Part shown: piece by piece, positions 36,427-46,200 of the stretch
How positions within the stretch are numbered: position 1 is the first letter of the stretch
How the letters are laid out: every line of letters begins with the position of its first letter
Assembly (NCBI RefSeq): GCF_002117145.1
Contig: NZ_CP008743.1
Span: 1,426,001-1,490,000 of the forward strand
DNA from: Candidatus Nucleicultrix amoebiphila FS5
Lineage (GTDB): Bacteria; Pseudomonadota; Alphaproteobacteria; Caedimonadales; Nucleicultricaceae
Reading direction: 5' to 3'
Length of the DNA: 64,000 nt
Made by a program: the position numbers and the translations under genes
The notes under the pieces: model-generated
Database searches by the model: none
What the model saw: only the letters and a program-made list of their open reading frames with translations
Told to the model about the DNA's origin: nothing

Positions 36427-37437
36427 ATGACTAAAAAGTTAGATAGCTCAGAAAAACTGCTTTCCTTAGGGATTTTTATAGCCTATGGCATGATTTTAAT
36501 CATGATCCTCATAGGAGGAGCAACGCGTCTTACTGGCTCAGGGTTATCCATTGTTGAATGGCGATTAATTTCGGGTATTTTTCCTCCTTTAAGTAAAGCT
36601 GCATGGCAACATACTTTTGAGCTTTACCAAAAAACACCTGAATTTCTCAAAGTAAATTCATGGATGGATTTGGAGTCTTTTAAAAACATTTTTTGGTTAG
36701 AATACATTCACCGTCTATGGGGAAGGGCTTTAGGTCTATTTTCTCTGATGCTTTTATTTTATGGTTACAGCATCTCAAGTTTACGTCAACGATATCTAAA
36801 GCCTCTGTTGATTTTAGTGGGAGCGATTGCTAGCCAGGGTATTCTTGGTTGGATTATGGTTAAAAGCGGCTTAATCGATGATCCTCATGTGAGCGCTTAT
36901 CGGCTATGCGTGCACTTTTTGCTCGGCGCTTTTTTGCTTTATTACACGCTTGCACTCGCCTTTAAAGTAAAAGGGAATACTTTGCAAAAAAGACGGCTCT
37001 ATTACAGTGTTTTAGGACTTTTATGTTTAACATTAGCCTATGGAGCCTTTGTTGCTGGTCTCAAGGCGGGCCTTCTATACAACACTTTCCCTCTCATGGA
37101 TGGGCGTGTTTTGCCAGAAGGATTTTGGAGTCTTCACCCTTTCTATCGTAATTTTTTCGAAAACCATGGTGTTGTTCAATTTATTCATAGAATGTTGGCT
37201 TTTAGCGTCTTAGGTTTAATCGCTTTTTATGTGATATTGAATCGTAAAGAAAGTAAGTGGGTATGGGGTCTTGGCGGTATGGTGATGGTACAAATTATCC
37301 TAGGTGTTTTGACCTTGCTTTACCAAGTTCCTTCAGGGTTAGCTTTGGCTCATCAAGGGAGTGCCCTTATCCTCTTGTCACTCATGATTGTTACACGACT
37401 CTCCGCTAAAAATGGCGTGTTGAGAGAAAGTCGATGA
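36427..37437 (+). CDS. ctaA: Heme A synthase (COX15/CtaA)
   Basis: Oxidises heme O to heme A for cytochrome oxidase. The 336-residue protein has eight membrane helices and the two heme-ligand motifs EYIHRLWGRALG and FIHRMLAFSVLG. The first helix is followed by ATRLTGSGLSIVEW, the type 2 (alphaproteobacterial and mitochondrial) signature. Divergent from tldD. The -10 box lies directly upstream of the ATG. Confidence 0.96.
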   Translation: MTKKLDSSEKLLSLGIFIAYGMILIMILIGGATRLTGSGLSIVEWRLISGIFPPLSKAAWQHTFELYQKTPEFLKVNSWMDLESFKNIFWLEYIHRLWGRALGLFSLMLLFYGYSISSLRQRYLKPLLILVGAIASQGILGWIMVKSGLIDDPHVSAYRLCVHFLLGAFLLYYTLALAFKVKGNTLQKRRLYYSVLGLLCLTLAYGAFVAGLKAGLLYNTFPLMDGRVLPEGFWSLHPFYRNFFENHGVVQFIHRMLAFSVLGLIAFYVILNRKESKWVWGLGGMVMVQIILGVLTLLYQVPSGLALAHQGSALILLSLMIVTRLSAKNGVLRESR

Positions 37438-37596
37438 TTCTTATTTTAGGGTGTCAGTAATGAATAATCATAGAGCACTCTTACAGTTTGCGCTTTACAA
37501 TAAAACGAAGCCTAAACGCTAGAACTGCAGTATTTTCTTGTCATGGAACCTTAAATCTGTATAGTTCAAGGGATAGAAATAACCAGGGAGAGTTTA

Positions 37597-37902
37597 GTGA
37601 AAATTATTTTAATTCCCCTTTTGGAACTCATCAGCATGGTCATCCACCTTTACATATGGGCGGTGATTAGTTCTGTGATTCTGAGCTGGTTAATTGTATT
37701 TAATGTGGTGAATACTCACAATCGCTTTATCTCAATGGTTTCTGAAGCGCTTTATCGGCTAACAGAGCCTGTTTTATCATTAATTCGACGGATGCTACCT
37801 AACCTTGGAGGGCTCGACTTCTCACCTTTAATTCTTATTTTGGCTTTGTATTCATTGCAGAGAATGGTTGATCTTCTTACCTTAAGAGTCATGAGTTTTT
37901 AA
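37597..37902 (+). CDS. YggT family membrane protein
   Basis: 101 residues, with two or three membrane segments, starting at a GTG preceded by AGGGAGAG. Family marks are the segments around IWAVISSVILSWLI and LYRLTEPVLSLIRRMLPN, then LDFSPLILILALYSLQ. YggT proteins are linked to cell division or osmotic tolerance, without a defined activity. folD follows 27 bp later on the same strand. Confidence 0.9.
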   Translation: MKIILIPLLELISMVIHLYIWAVISSVILSWLIVFNVVNTHNRFISMVSEALYRLTEPVLSLIRRMLPNLGGLDFSPLILILALYSLQRMVDLLTLRVMSF

Positions 37903-37929
37903 TCCCATAGTTGTTATTTAGAGGTGAAG

Positions 37930-38820
37930 ATGCCTAGTCAACTGTTGGACGGTAAAGAAAATGCCGCCCGAATCAAAAGAAAATTACATAATCATGTCGA
38001 CTCTTTGCAGAAAAAATATGGCCTTGTCCCATGTCTTGCAGTTATTCGTGTAGGTGAAAATCCAGCGAGTAAACTTTATGTGACTTCAAAATGTCGCCAG
38101 TCTGAAGAAATGGGGATGCAAGCGAAAGAACATCATCTTCCCGAAAACGCCCATCGTGAAGAGGTTATTGAGCTTATTCATCGTCTCAACGCTAATAAAA
38201 ATGTACATGGCATCCTCGTACAACTTCCTCTACCGGATCATCTGAACCCTTTAGATATCTGCGAAGCAATCGATTTAGAGAAGGATGTAGATGGTTTGCA
38301 TCCCTATAATTTGGGAAGGCTTGCACAAGGTAACCCTTATATTACTCCCTGCACACCTAAGGGATGTATGATGTTTATTAAAGACTATTACAAATCATTA
38401 AAAGGTCTTAAAGCGGTCATCATCGGCTGTTCAAATCTAGTGGGGAAGCCTTTAGGGCTGTTGTTGTTGAACGAAGATTGTACCGTTACCTATGTTCATC
38501 GTGAAACGAAAAATATTGAAGAAGAGTGTGTCAGCGCCGATATTCTTGTAGCCGCTGCAGGATCACCCAAATTAGTTAAGAAAAACTGGGTTAAGCCAGG
38601 AGCTTTGGTGATTGATGTGGGGATTAATTATTTGGTTCATCCAGATGGGACGTCTGATGTTGTGGGAGATGTTGACTTTAACGTGGTGAAAGACATAGCA
38701 GGGGCCATTACTCCTGTGCCAGGAGGTGTGGGACCTATGACCGTTGCGTGCCTTTTGCAGAATACAGTGGAAGTTGCTTTACGCCAAATGGGATTGGAAA
38801 AAGAATTTTCTAAAAATTAA
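37930..38820 (+). CDS. folD: Bifunctional methylene-THF dehydrogenase/cyclohydrolase
   Basis: Interconverts 5,10-methylene- and 10-formyl-tetrahydrofolate using NADP. The 296-residue protein carries YVTSKCRQSEEMG (catalytic Lys in Y-x-x-x-K), VQLPLPDHL, DVDGLHP, TPCTPKG and the Rossmann motif IIGCSNLVGKPLG. It ends with PGGVGPMTVACLLQNT. The ATG at 37930 has GAGG at good spacing; the GTG 6 nt earlier is inside that site's reach and less likely. Confidence 0.96.
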   Translation: MPSQLLDGKENAARIKRKLHNHVDSLQKKYGLVPCLAVIRVGENPASKLYVTSKCRQSEEMGMQAKEHHLPENAHREEVIELIHRLNANKNVHGILVQLPLPDHLNPLDICEAIDLEKDVDGLHPYNLGRLAQGNPYITPCTPKGCMMFIKDYYKSLKGLKAVIIGCSNLVGKPLGLLLLNEDCTVTYVHRETKNIEEECVSADILVAAAGSPKLVKKNWVKPGALVIDVGINYLVHPDGTSDVVGDVDFNVVKDIAGAITPVPGGVGPMTVACLLQNTVEVALRQMGLEKEFSKN

Positions 38821-38949
38821 GCAGTGCGTTATTGTCTTGTTTACTGAATCAATTCATCGTCTTCTCTTTGTAAGAAATCTTGATAATGAAAGGCAATTCG
38901 AGGTAGTATTAAAAATACTTACTTTCTAGGAGCTTTATCTATTCTTATT

Positions 38950-41900
38950 TTGCGACAATTTTTGAAGCATTTTATTAAAGCCGCTGCTTTCCTAAGCGTT
39001 TTGGTGGCGCTTATGTTGGGAGGGCTTTACTGGTATCTGACTTCTTCCCCTTTGATACTTAATTCATATGCTTCAGCTATTGAGCGAGAATTTGAGAAAC
39101 TAGCGCCAGGGTTAGAAATGCATTTTGCTAACGCTACTCTGGAATGGCCAAAATTCTTTAAACCTCTAAGGATTCGTTTAAAAGAGCTTAAGGTTTACAA
39201 AAAGGGTGATCAAAAGGCGCTCGCTGCTGAAATCCCTGAAATGCAGTTGAAATTTAATCTATTTCATATTCTAGAGGGGCGTCTTTGGCCTTCAGTGATG
39301 CAAATTCATAGGCCTGAACTCAATATGACTTATGCGCCAGATCAGGAATCCTCCTTTCTTTTTGCAAGCACATCTAAAGAGGAATTCATTGGAAATTTAC
39401 TTGATCAATTTGTGAATCACGCTGATTTTGCAAGTTTTCTCAAGAAAATAGAGATTATTGAGGGGCGTGTGATTGTGGAGAATCTCCCAGAAGAATTCCA
39501 CTTTTGGCAGAAACAAACAGTGAACTTAGGACTTGCGCGTGGTCGTCATGGCTACGAAGGACATGTGGAAATTAAGGGGGAAGATTTAAGCATTAGTGGG
39601 ATGATGCACTTTTCTCCAAAGGAAGGTCGTTGGAAAGCAGAGCTCAGTTTTTCCCAATTACCTGTCGCTAATTTCATCTCTCTCCTATCGAACAATTATA
39701 AAGATAAACTCACGGGACTTACGCTTCTTTTGTCGGGTACGGGTGACCTTACATATTCAAAGAAAGAGGGATTGGAAAATTTCCAATTATCTGTTGAAAG
39801 CACTTCTGGACAATGGGATAACCTCAAAATTTTCGAAGGCCCTTTACCGATTGATGCTTTTAGGTTTGCTGGGGAATTCTCGAACCATCAAATTCGCATC
39901 AATACTTTGACTTTTACTTCAAAAGAAGCACAAGGTCATCTTGAAGGAAAGATCGATTTAAACAGAGAAAATAAAACGGCTCATGTTGATGTGATAGGGG
40001 GAGTAGAAAATGTCCCTATTGATGATCTAAAATTTTTGTGGCCCAAGGGCTTGGCCGAAGTGCCAAGAGATTGGGTAACGAACAATATTAAGAAAGCAAA
40101 GGTTCCTGCGGCCACGCTTGTTTTAAAATCCGATGTGCATTATGGCGATGATCAAATCAAGGTAGATATTAAAGATTTACATGGTGAAATTGACATATTG
40201 AATGCACGTGTTCGGTATCTTGAAAAAATGCCTATGGTTGAAGGAGTGAATGGTAAAGCTTGGTATGATGATAAGACTTTTCGGATTGTTGTGACCAGTG
40301 GCACAACCTTTAAACAGAACATTAAAAATGGTGAAATTCTGATTACCGATTTAGATGTTAAGGACCAGAACATTACGATCGATCTAGATGTTATGGGACC
40401 TTTTTCTGAGGCCTTACAACTTCTTGATCATGAGCCTATGGGCTATGCGAAAAGTTTAGGTCTCTTGCCTGCTCATTGCAGTGGTGAGGGAACTACTAAA
40501 TTACATCTGGCTTTTCCCTTGGAAAGGAAAACGACTTTTAAAGAGTTGAAAATTGAATCCGAGAGTCGTTTAACGAGCGTTGGGTTGCTTAATCCTATTT
40601 CGCAAGTGCCTGCAACGTTACAAGAAGGAGAGTTTCTCTTAAAAGTCAATAATGACAAATTGAGTGCTGAAGGTAAGGCATTGATTAATAGATTGCCCGC
40701 TAAAATTACTTGGCAGAAGAATTTTGATGAAGCGTTGGAGATAGAAAACACTTTGACGGTTGAGTCTTCCATTGATTCTTTTGGGCTTGCGAAGCTCGGA
40801 TTCTTATTGGAGGATAATCTGAAAGGGCAGGCTCCCTTGACTTTGCAATATCAATCTAAAGGAGAAAAAGCACATCTGAGTTTTAAATGTAATCTAGAGC
40901 CCGTTGATCTATTTATTCTGGGGATTGAAAAAACAAGAGGATTGCCAGGTGAATTTAAGGCGAAGATTGATTTTGAAAATGGCAAGCCAAGATATTTTAA
41001 AGACCTGTCACTCACTGCTAAAGATCTCTTAAATGTGGTTGCATCTGGTTCATTTGATAAGTCAGGTAAGGGATTTGAAACTGTTGACTTTGCGTCGTTT
41101 AAATTAGGTAAAACAGAAGGAAAATTGCATTTAAAAAGAAACAAAATGGGTGTTGAAACAGTTTATTTCGATGGGCTTGTGTTTGATCTTGAACCCATTC
41201 TTGAATATCTTGAAAAATCTTCTCAAACAACTTTCGATAGGCCTGTAGATATTCGTTTACGTGCAGATCAGCTCTATATGGGGCCCCATCGTTTGTTTCA
41301 TAACTCTTCTATCTATCTTGGCTATAGCCAAGATAAGATTCGCCATTTAGAGGGGGATCTTTATCTTTCTGCGCAAGCAGGAAATAGACTCGTAAAAATA
41401 CGTCTTAAATCGAATAATGACCACCAACGCTCCTTTGAACTCTCAACAAATCATGCTGGGAATTTTATGTCTATTATGGATTGGTCTGAGAATGTTAGGG
41501 GTGGGGTGCTAAAAATTAAGGCGAGTCATGATGGACCTACAACAGAACCTTGGCAGGGGACTATAAAGCTGAAAGATTTTGCTCTTATAAAGGCTCCACT
41601 TTTAGGAAAGCTTTTGACGCTTGCATTTCCAACAGGGTTTATGGAGCTTTTCTCGGATGACGGTTTGCGGTTTAATCTGTTTAATGCCAATTTTCAATAT
41701 ACTCCTGAGAAATTACTTATAAAGGATGGAAGAGCTGCTGGAACTTCTCTTGGTATTAGTGTGTCTGGCCTTATTTATCCAAAGCAAGGCAAGCTTGCGT
41801 TACAAGGCAATTTAATTCCAGCTTACTTTTTGAATACGTTGTTAAATAAAATACCTTTGTTGGGAGAACTCTTAACAGGTGGCAAAAACGAAGGACTATT

Positions 41901-42045
41901 TGCTGTGAGCTATAGTATGAGTGGGGATATGGTGAAGCCTAAAATATCAGTGAATCCGTTATCTGTTCTCACACCAGGTATTATTCGTAAAATATTTTCT
42001 ACAGAAGATGAGGATCCTCAAGAGCTTCAGTCTTCTCGCAAATAA
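38950..42045 (+). CDS. YhdP/AsmA-like envelope protein
   Basis: A giant inner-membrane-anchored protein of about 1,031 residues. One N-terminal membrane helix (AAAFLSVLVALMLGGLYWYL) precedes a long beta-rich periplasmic part ending in an AsmA-like C-terminal region (LGISVSGLIYPKQGKLALQGNLIP). The Leu/Val/Lys beta-repeat character fits the bridge-like lipid-transfer family that includes YhdP and TamB. The start is uncertain: TTG at 38950 has no Shine-Dalgarno nearby, whereas a good AGGAG at 38928-38932 points to an in-frame ATT at 38941. Probable role: phospholipid transport to the outer membrane. Confidence 0.85.
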   Translation: MRQFLKHFIKAAAFLSVLVALMLGGLYWYLTSSPLILNSYASAIEREFEKLAPGLEMHFANATLEWPKFFKPLRIRLKELKVYKKGDQKALAAEIPEMQLKFNLFHILEGRLWPSVMQIHRPELNMTYAPDQESSFLFASTSKEEFIGNLLDQFVNHADFASFLKKIEIIEGRVIVENLPEEFHFWQKQTVNLGLARGRHGYEGHVEIKGEDLSISGMMHFSPKEGRWKAELSFSQLPVANFISLLSNNYKDKLTGLTLLLSGTGDLTYSKKEGLENFQLSVESTSGQWDNLKIFEGPLPIDAFRFAGEFSNHQIRINTLTFTSKEAQGHLEGKIDLNRENKTAHVDVIGGVENVPIDDLKFLWPKGLAEVPRDWVTNNIKKAKVPAATLVLKSDVHYGDDQIKVDIKDLHGEIDILNARVRYLEKMPMVEGVNGKAWYDDKTFRIVVTSGTTFKQNIKNGEILITDLDVKDQNITIDLDVMGPFSEALQLLDHEPMGYAKSLGLLPAHCSGEGTTKLHLAFPLERKTTFKELKIESESRLTSVGLLNPISQVPATLQEGEFLLKVNNDKLSAEGKALINRLPAKITWQKNFDEALEIENTLTVESSIDSFGLAKLGFLLEDNLKGQAPLTLQYQSKGEKAHLSFKCNLEPVDLFILGIEKTRGLPGEFKAKIDFENGKPRYFKDLSLTAKDLLNVVASGSFDKSGKGFETVDFASFKLGKTEGKLHLKRNKMGVETVYFDGLVFDLEPILEYLEKSSQTTFDRPVDIRLRADQLYMGPHRLFHNSSIYLGYSQDKIRHLEGDLYLSAQAGNRLVKIRLKSNNDHQRSFELSTNHAGNFMSIMDWSENVRGGVLKIKASHDGPTTEPWQGTIKLKDFALIKAPLLGKLLTLAFPTGFMELFSDDGLRFNLFNANFQYTPEKLLIKDGRAAGTSLGISVSGLIYPKQGKLALQGNLIPAYFLNTLLNKIPLLGELLTGGKNEGLFAVSYSMSGDMVKPKISVNPLSVLTPGIIRKIFSTEDEDPQELQSSRK

Positions 42046-42061
42046 CAGCTCAGCTCATTTT

Positions 42062-42817
42062 TTAAGAGATCAATAAGTCAGGGCGATCCGTTGTAATTGA
42101 GTCTACTTTCAAACCAATAAGTCTTTCCATTTCGTTCTCAGCATTTGGTGTCCAGACATTGACGTGGAGATTTAAATCATGGGCTTTATGCACTAAGTCT
42201 GCCGTTAAATTTTTGTAGTGAGTGGACCAAGCCCATCCCCCATCTTTTTTAATCAGCGGAAGAAAATCATTTAATGGATGCATTTGGTCATCCACAGCAA
42301 AAATGAGAGGGATATTAGGATTGATGCGACCGAGATGCTTAAGGGTTGACCATTCAAAACACAAAACACGAACTTTGTCTTCTGTTCCTGTTTCTTCGAT
42401 ATCCTTGAGGATAGCTTTTAAAAAGGTATCATCTTTAAATTCTTTTGTTTTCATTTCCAAAAAAATTTCACAATGCGGAGCATGGGCCTTTATATAAGTG
42501 AGCACTGTATAAAGACTGGGAATAGGTTCTGCAGGATCCGTCTTTAACAAAAAATCATGAACTTCAGCAAATGTAAGATTTTCTATTGGAAAACTTTGAT
42601 GAGTAAAGGATCTACCGTCCTTACGGTACGTCAAGTCAGGGTTAATTGTAAAGTCATGATAAACAATGACGCGGTTGTCCTTCGTCAGATGGACATCAAA
42701 TTCTATGCCGTCAATGGGAAGAGAAAGTGCATTTCTAAAGGCGGACATTGAGTTTTCTAATCGTAGTCCTGCGCCTCCTCGATGGGCAATTATTTTGAAG
42801 GGGTTTTGTAAGGTCAT
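42062..42817 (-). CDS. Glycerophosphodiester phosphodiesterase
   Basis: 251 residues, cytosolic type (no signal peptide). Catalytic and metal motifs are intact: IAHRGG near the start, LENSMSAF, the EFDVHLTKDNRVIVYHD segment, and FLEMK with the metal-ligand Glu. It hydrolyses glycerophosphodiesters from phospholipid turnover to glycerol 3-phosphate and an alcohol. It overlaps the ogt gene upstream by 4 bp, implying one transcript. Confidence 0.94.
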   Translation of the reverse strand: MTLQNPFKIIAHRGGAGLRLENSMSAFRNALSLPIDGIEFDVHLTKDNRVIVYHDFTINPDLTYRKDGRSFTHQSFPIENLTFAEVHDFLLKTDPAEPIPSLYTVLTYIKAHAPHCEIFLEMKTKEFKDDTFLKAILKDIEETGTEDKVRVLCFEWSTLKHLGRINPNIPLIFAVDDQMHPLNDFLPLIKKDGGWAWSTHYKNLTADLVHKAHDLNLHVNVWTPNAENEMERLIGLKVDSITTDRPDLLIS

Positions 42818-43326
42818 GGGGAAGATTTTTCAAATTCTAAAAGCTTTTTTTTGAGTGATGGTCCCCAGGCATAGCCACCTATTCCTCCATCCTGACTAAT
42901 AATGCGATGACAAGGAATAATCAGGCTAATGGGATTTTTCCCAACCGCTTGCCCAACTGCGCGAGCGGCTTTAGGATTACCGATGATAATAGCAATATCT
43001 TGGTAACTTGCTGTATTTCCCCAAGAAACATCTAAGAGGGCCTGCCAAACGGAATGCTGAAAAGCTGTTCCGTTTACTGTAAAAGACACAGGCGTAGACA
43101 TTTGTGTTTTTTCATAGAGTGCTAAGAGTGCTTCGTATTGGGAGTGTGTTTTCGCATCATCTCGGGGAAAAGCGTTTTGATATTCACGAGGTTCGCCAAA
43201 GCCAAAACCATAAATGTTTGCCTCATCCGTAACTATATAGCTTTTTCCAAAGGATGAGGTATGAAGCCCCCAGATGAGATTTCTAGGGGTCTGCGCTTTT
43301 GTAAGCCATGTGAATTTTGCTTGCGT
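42814..43326 (-). CDS. ogt: Methylated-DNA--protein-cysteine methyltransferase (Ogt)
   Basis: Repairs O6-methylguanine by transferring the methyl group to its own cysteine, in the motif IPCHRI. Helix-turn-helix region SYQDIAIIIGNPKAARAVGQAVGKNP is intact. The start at the ATG at 43326 (MTQAKFTWLTK) is preferred over a TTG at 43365. About 170 residues, a normal Ogt length without an Ada-like N-terminal domain. Cotranscribed with the downstream GDPD gene (4-bp overlap) and divergent from the asmA-like gene. Confidence 0.93.
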   Translation of the reverse strand, partial: TQAKFTWLTKAQTPRNLIWGLHTSSFGKSYIVTDEANIYGFGFGEPREYQNAFPRDDAKTHSQYEALLALYEKTQMSTPVSFTVNGTAFQHSVWQALLDVSWGNTASYQDIAIIIGNPKAARAVGQAVGKNPISLIIPCHRIISQDGGIGGYAWGPSLKKKLLEFEKSSP

Positions 43327-43421
43327 CATAAGAGAATCATAAGCATATCTTATTAAGAAAGCCAATTGTTAAAGGGGAAAAGACAAGCTAGAATCATAAA
43401 AATTATTCATTGGAGGCATCC

Positions 43422-46199
43422 TTGAAAAAGCTCGTTTACGGTATTTTTGGTCTTTTATTTTTCGTCATTTGTGGTGTTTTAATTTTACCATTTTTAATTG
43501 ATCTTAATAATTACAAAGATGATATTTCAGCTCAGGCTCAAAAATATATTGGACGAGAGGTAACAGTTGATGGCGATATTCGTTTGGCACTATTTCCAAC
43601 GCCAGGGATTAAAGTAAGTAAAATTCGCTTAGCGAACCTTGATCATGCGCATCATCCCGATATGGTGGTTCTTGACAAGCTTGAACTTAATGTAGATTTG
43701 ATGCGTCTCTTAAAAGGAGTTATTGAAGTCACAAAAGTTCAACTTGAAGGGGCAAAAGTCTATTTAGAAAAACTTCCCGACGGGCATGGAAATTGGGAAT
43801 TTTCTCTTAACTTAGATGGCGCTCCTGAATCGGAACAGGTGACGGAAGAAAAAAAACCAGTGTTAGTGTCGTCTCCACAGATTCAAATTAACGTTATTAA
43901 AGTAGCAAATGCCACGATAGAATACCAACAAGATGACCAGAAATACTCATTTGAAGACGTTGATGTGGGTATTAAAATGTCAGAAAAAGATAATCGTTTA
44001 AATGTTGATGGCAGCGGTCTCTATTTGAAAAAGCACTTTCGCTTTGAAGGAGAAGTTCAAAAGACGGATATGCCGGCACCTTTCAAAATTGCTTTTTCTG
44101 CTTTAGGAAGTTCTCTAAGCGCAGAGGGAAAAGCTGATATCGCCTCTCAATCTGCTCAAGGAACGCTTGAATTGAAGGTGAGTCCTGGGAAAGTTTTTGA
44201 TTCTATAAACATTAATCTTCCTTCAGCAGTCCAATCCTTTGCAAAAGATAAGGTTGAGATTAAAGGTGGGTTTTCAGTGTCACCAAAGTTAGTGTCGATA
44301 GATAATTTTACGGCCCAATTGGACACTCTGAAACTTGAAGGTGATGCAGAAGTTGATCTGACCAAGTTTGTCACAAGTCTGCGTTTAAAAAAACTGCCTG
44401 GTGATGGACACGTTGAAGTAACGATGAACCAATCAAAAGATGGTTGGAATGGGACTCTGGGGATGTCCACCAATCATTTGGAAGCCTTAATGAAACCATT
44501 TATTGGTGACTTGCCTCAAGATCTTCTGAAAGGCACTGTGCAAGATCCTAAAAAGTTTTTTGAAACTTTTTTCCGTAAAATGAACTTAGCGGCACAAATC
44601 ACTTTAAAGCCAGAGATCATATCTGTGCAAAATTTGCTCGTCGCTTTCCCTCAAACAAAAATTGAAGGAACGATCTCAAGTAGCTATCACGGAAATAATG
44701 TGATGCGCTATGATTTGCAAATCTCAAATGTTTTGCCTCTCTTAGCATTAGCAGGTCTTAATTTAAAAGAAAGCCCTGGCATCGTTAAAATTAAAGGGGA
44801 AACCAACATGTCCTTGGATGGTTTACCGAGTGCTTTGAAAATTCATTTTGATAACGCGGATGTTGGTCTGCATGGTGGCTTAACGGGGTCTAAATTTGAG
44901 CTCACCCTACAACATCCAAATGCCACGAACTTGTTAGGAATGTTTGCGCATAAACCTGATTATAATTTAGGGAGCTTAAAACTTGAGACCACGGTGCACA
45001 AGAGTGATCATAAAATATCTCTTGCACCGTTAGATGGAAGCATTGGACTTGGTGGTACTCCTTGTCGTTTTAATGGAGAAGTAAGTTTAACGGAAGCGGG
45101 TGCTAAAAAGGTTGTGAATGCCAATCTTAAAACTGGGATCATTGACATTGGTGCGCTTATGGGGAAGAGCAAAAGCACAGTTCAGCGAGTTTCTTCACGT
45201 CATCATGGTGGTAAAGAAAGTGCAGAAAAACCCGTTTCTAGCGGAGGAGTTCCTTGGTCTTCGGAGCCTATTGATTTTGAAGGATTAAAAGCGACGGATA
45301 TAAACGTTACGCTTAAAGCCGATGGCATAAGACATGAAGATATTACTTTAGATCAAACGCATTTAGAAGCACGGGTGTTTAATGGAAATGTTGATCTCAT
45401 CCAGCTGTCAGGAAAAGTTTTCGGAGGTGTTTTGACGGCGAATGGAAAACTAAACCCTGAAAATTCGACGTTTAAAGCGAATTTAAAGGATGCTCAACTA
45501 CAAAGATTGGCTGCCAATACTGGTCAGGTCAAAGTAATAAAGGGACGCGCAAATTTAGATTTGGATTTTGTTTCAAAAGGAAAAAGTACCTTGGCTTTAG
45601 CGTCAAATCTTAATGGTTTGGCAAAGTTTCATGCTGTTGATGGTGTGATTCAGGGCTTTGATCTGGATTCAGTGGCGAATTTAGTCAGTAATTTAAATGG
45701 GATTCAATTGCTATCAGGCATTGCAAAAATGGTTGAGGGAGGTGAAACCCGCTTTGCTAATTTCGAATCGACTGTTGCGTTTGCACGTGGAATTGGGACC
45801 TTTACACAACTATCACTGAAAACAAAAGGGGCGGAACTATCTGGCGCAGGCCAAATTAATTTGCCTAAATATTATTTGGATATGATGGTGAGAATTGGTG
45901 TCTTGGCACGTCCTGATTATCCACCACTGAAGGTGCGGTTCTCAGGTCCTATTGATAATCCTGAACGTAGTGTGGATCTGGGAGAGCTTAGGGACTATCT
46001 TTTAAAGAATATTTTTAAAAGCCTGACGCAAGGTGGAAATCCGCTGAAAAACCTTTTAGATGGTTTCGTTCAGCCTCAGCAACCGACTCAACAGACAACG
46101 CCCCAACAATCTCAGCCAACGCAACAACAACCTTCTTTAGAAAAAGCTCTTGAGAAGCCTCAAGACGTCATAAAAGACGTTTTAAAAGGCTTATTCTAG
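43422..46199 (+). CDS. AsmA family protein
   Basis: About 925 residues with an N-terminal membrane anchor (LVYGIFGLLFFVICGVLILPFLID), the AsmA N-terminal domain (IGREVTVDGDIRLALFPTPGIKVSKIRLAN, in pieces) and the AsmA_2 C-terminal domain (VLARPDYPPLKVRFSGPIDNP). The tail after about residue 885 is Gln/Pro/Thr-rich (QPQQPTQQT). I choose the TTG at 43422, 5 nt after a perfect GGAGG, over the earlier TTG at 43410, which overlaps that site. AsmA proteins affect outer-membrane lipid and protein homeostasis. The antiporter gene follows after 1 bp. Confidence 0.9.
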   Translation: MKKLVYGIFGLLFFVICGVLILPFLIDLNNYKDDISAQAQKYIGREVTVDGDIRLALFPTPGIKVSKIRLANLDHAHHPDMVVLDKLELNVDLMRLLKGVIEVTKVQLEGAKVYLEKLPDGHGNWEFSLNLDGAPESEQVTEEKKPVLVSSPQIQINVIKVANATIEYQQDDQKYSFEDVDVGIKMSEKDNRLNVDGSGLYLKKHFRFEGEVQKTDMPAPFKIAFSALGSSLSAEGKADIASQSAQGTLELKVSPGKVFDSININLPSAVQSFAKDKVEIKGGFSVSPKLVSIDNFTAQLDTLKLEGDAEVDLTKFVTSLRLKKLPGDGHVEVTMNQSKDGWNGTLGMSTNHLEALMKPFIGDLPQDLLKGTVQDPKKFFETFFRKMNLAAQITLKPEIISVQNLLVAFPQTKIEGTISSSYHGNNVMRYDLQISNVLPLLALAGLNLKESPGIVKIKGETNMSLDGLPSALKIHFDNADVGLHGGLTGSKFELTLQHPNATNLLGMFAHKPDYNLGSLKLETTVHKSDHKISLAPLDGSIGLGGTPCRFNGEVSLTEAGAKKVVNANLKTGIIDIGALMGKSKSTVQRVSSRHHGGKESAEKPVSSGGVPWSSEPIDFEGLKATDINVTLKADGIRHEDITLDQTHLEARVFNGNVDLIQLSGKVFGGVLTANGKLNPENSTFKANLKDAQLQRLAANTGQVKVIKGRANLDLDFVSKGKSTLALASNLNGLAKFHAVDGVIQGFDLDSVANLVSNLNGIQLLSGIAKMVEGGETRFANFESTVAFARGIGTFTQLSLKTKGAELSGAGQINLPKYYLDMMVRIGVLARPDYPPLKVRFSGPIDNPERSVDLGELRDYLLKNIFKSLTQGGNPLKNLLDGFVQPQQPTQQTTPQQSQPTQQQPSLEKALEKPQDVIKDVLKGLF

Positions 46200-46200
46200 A

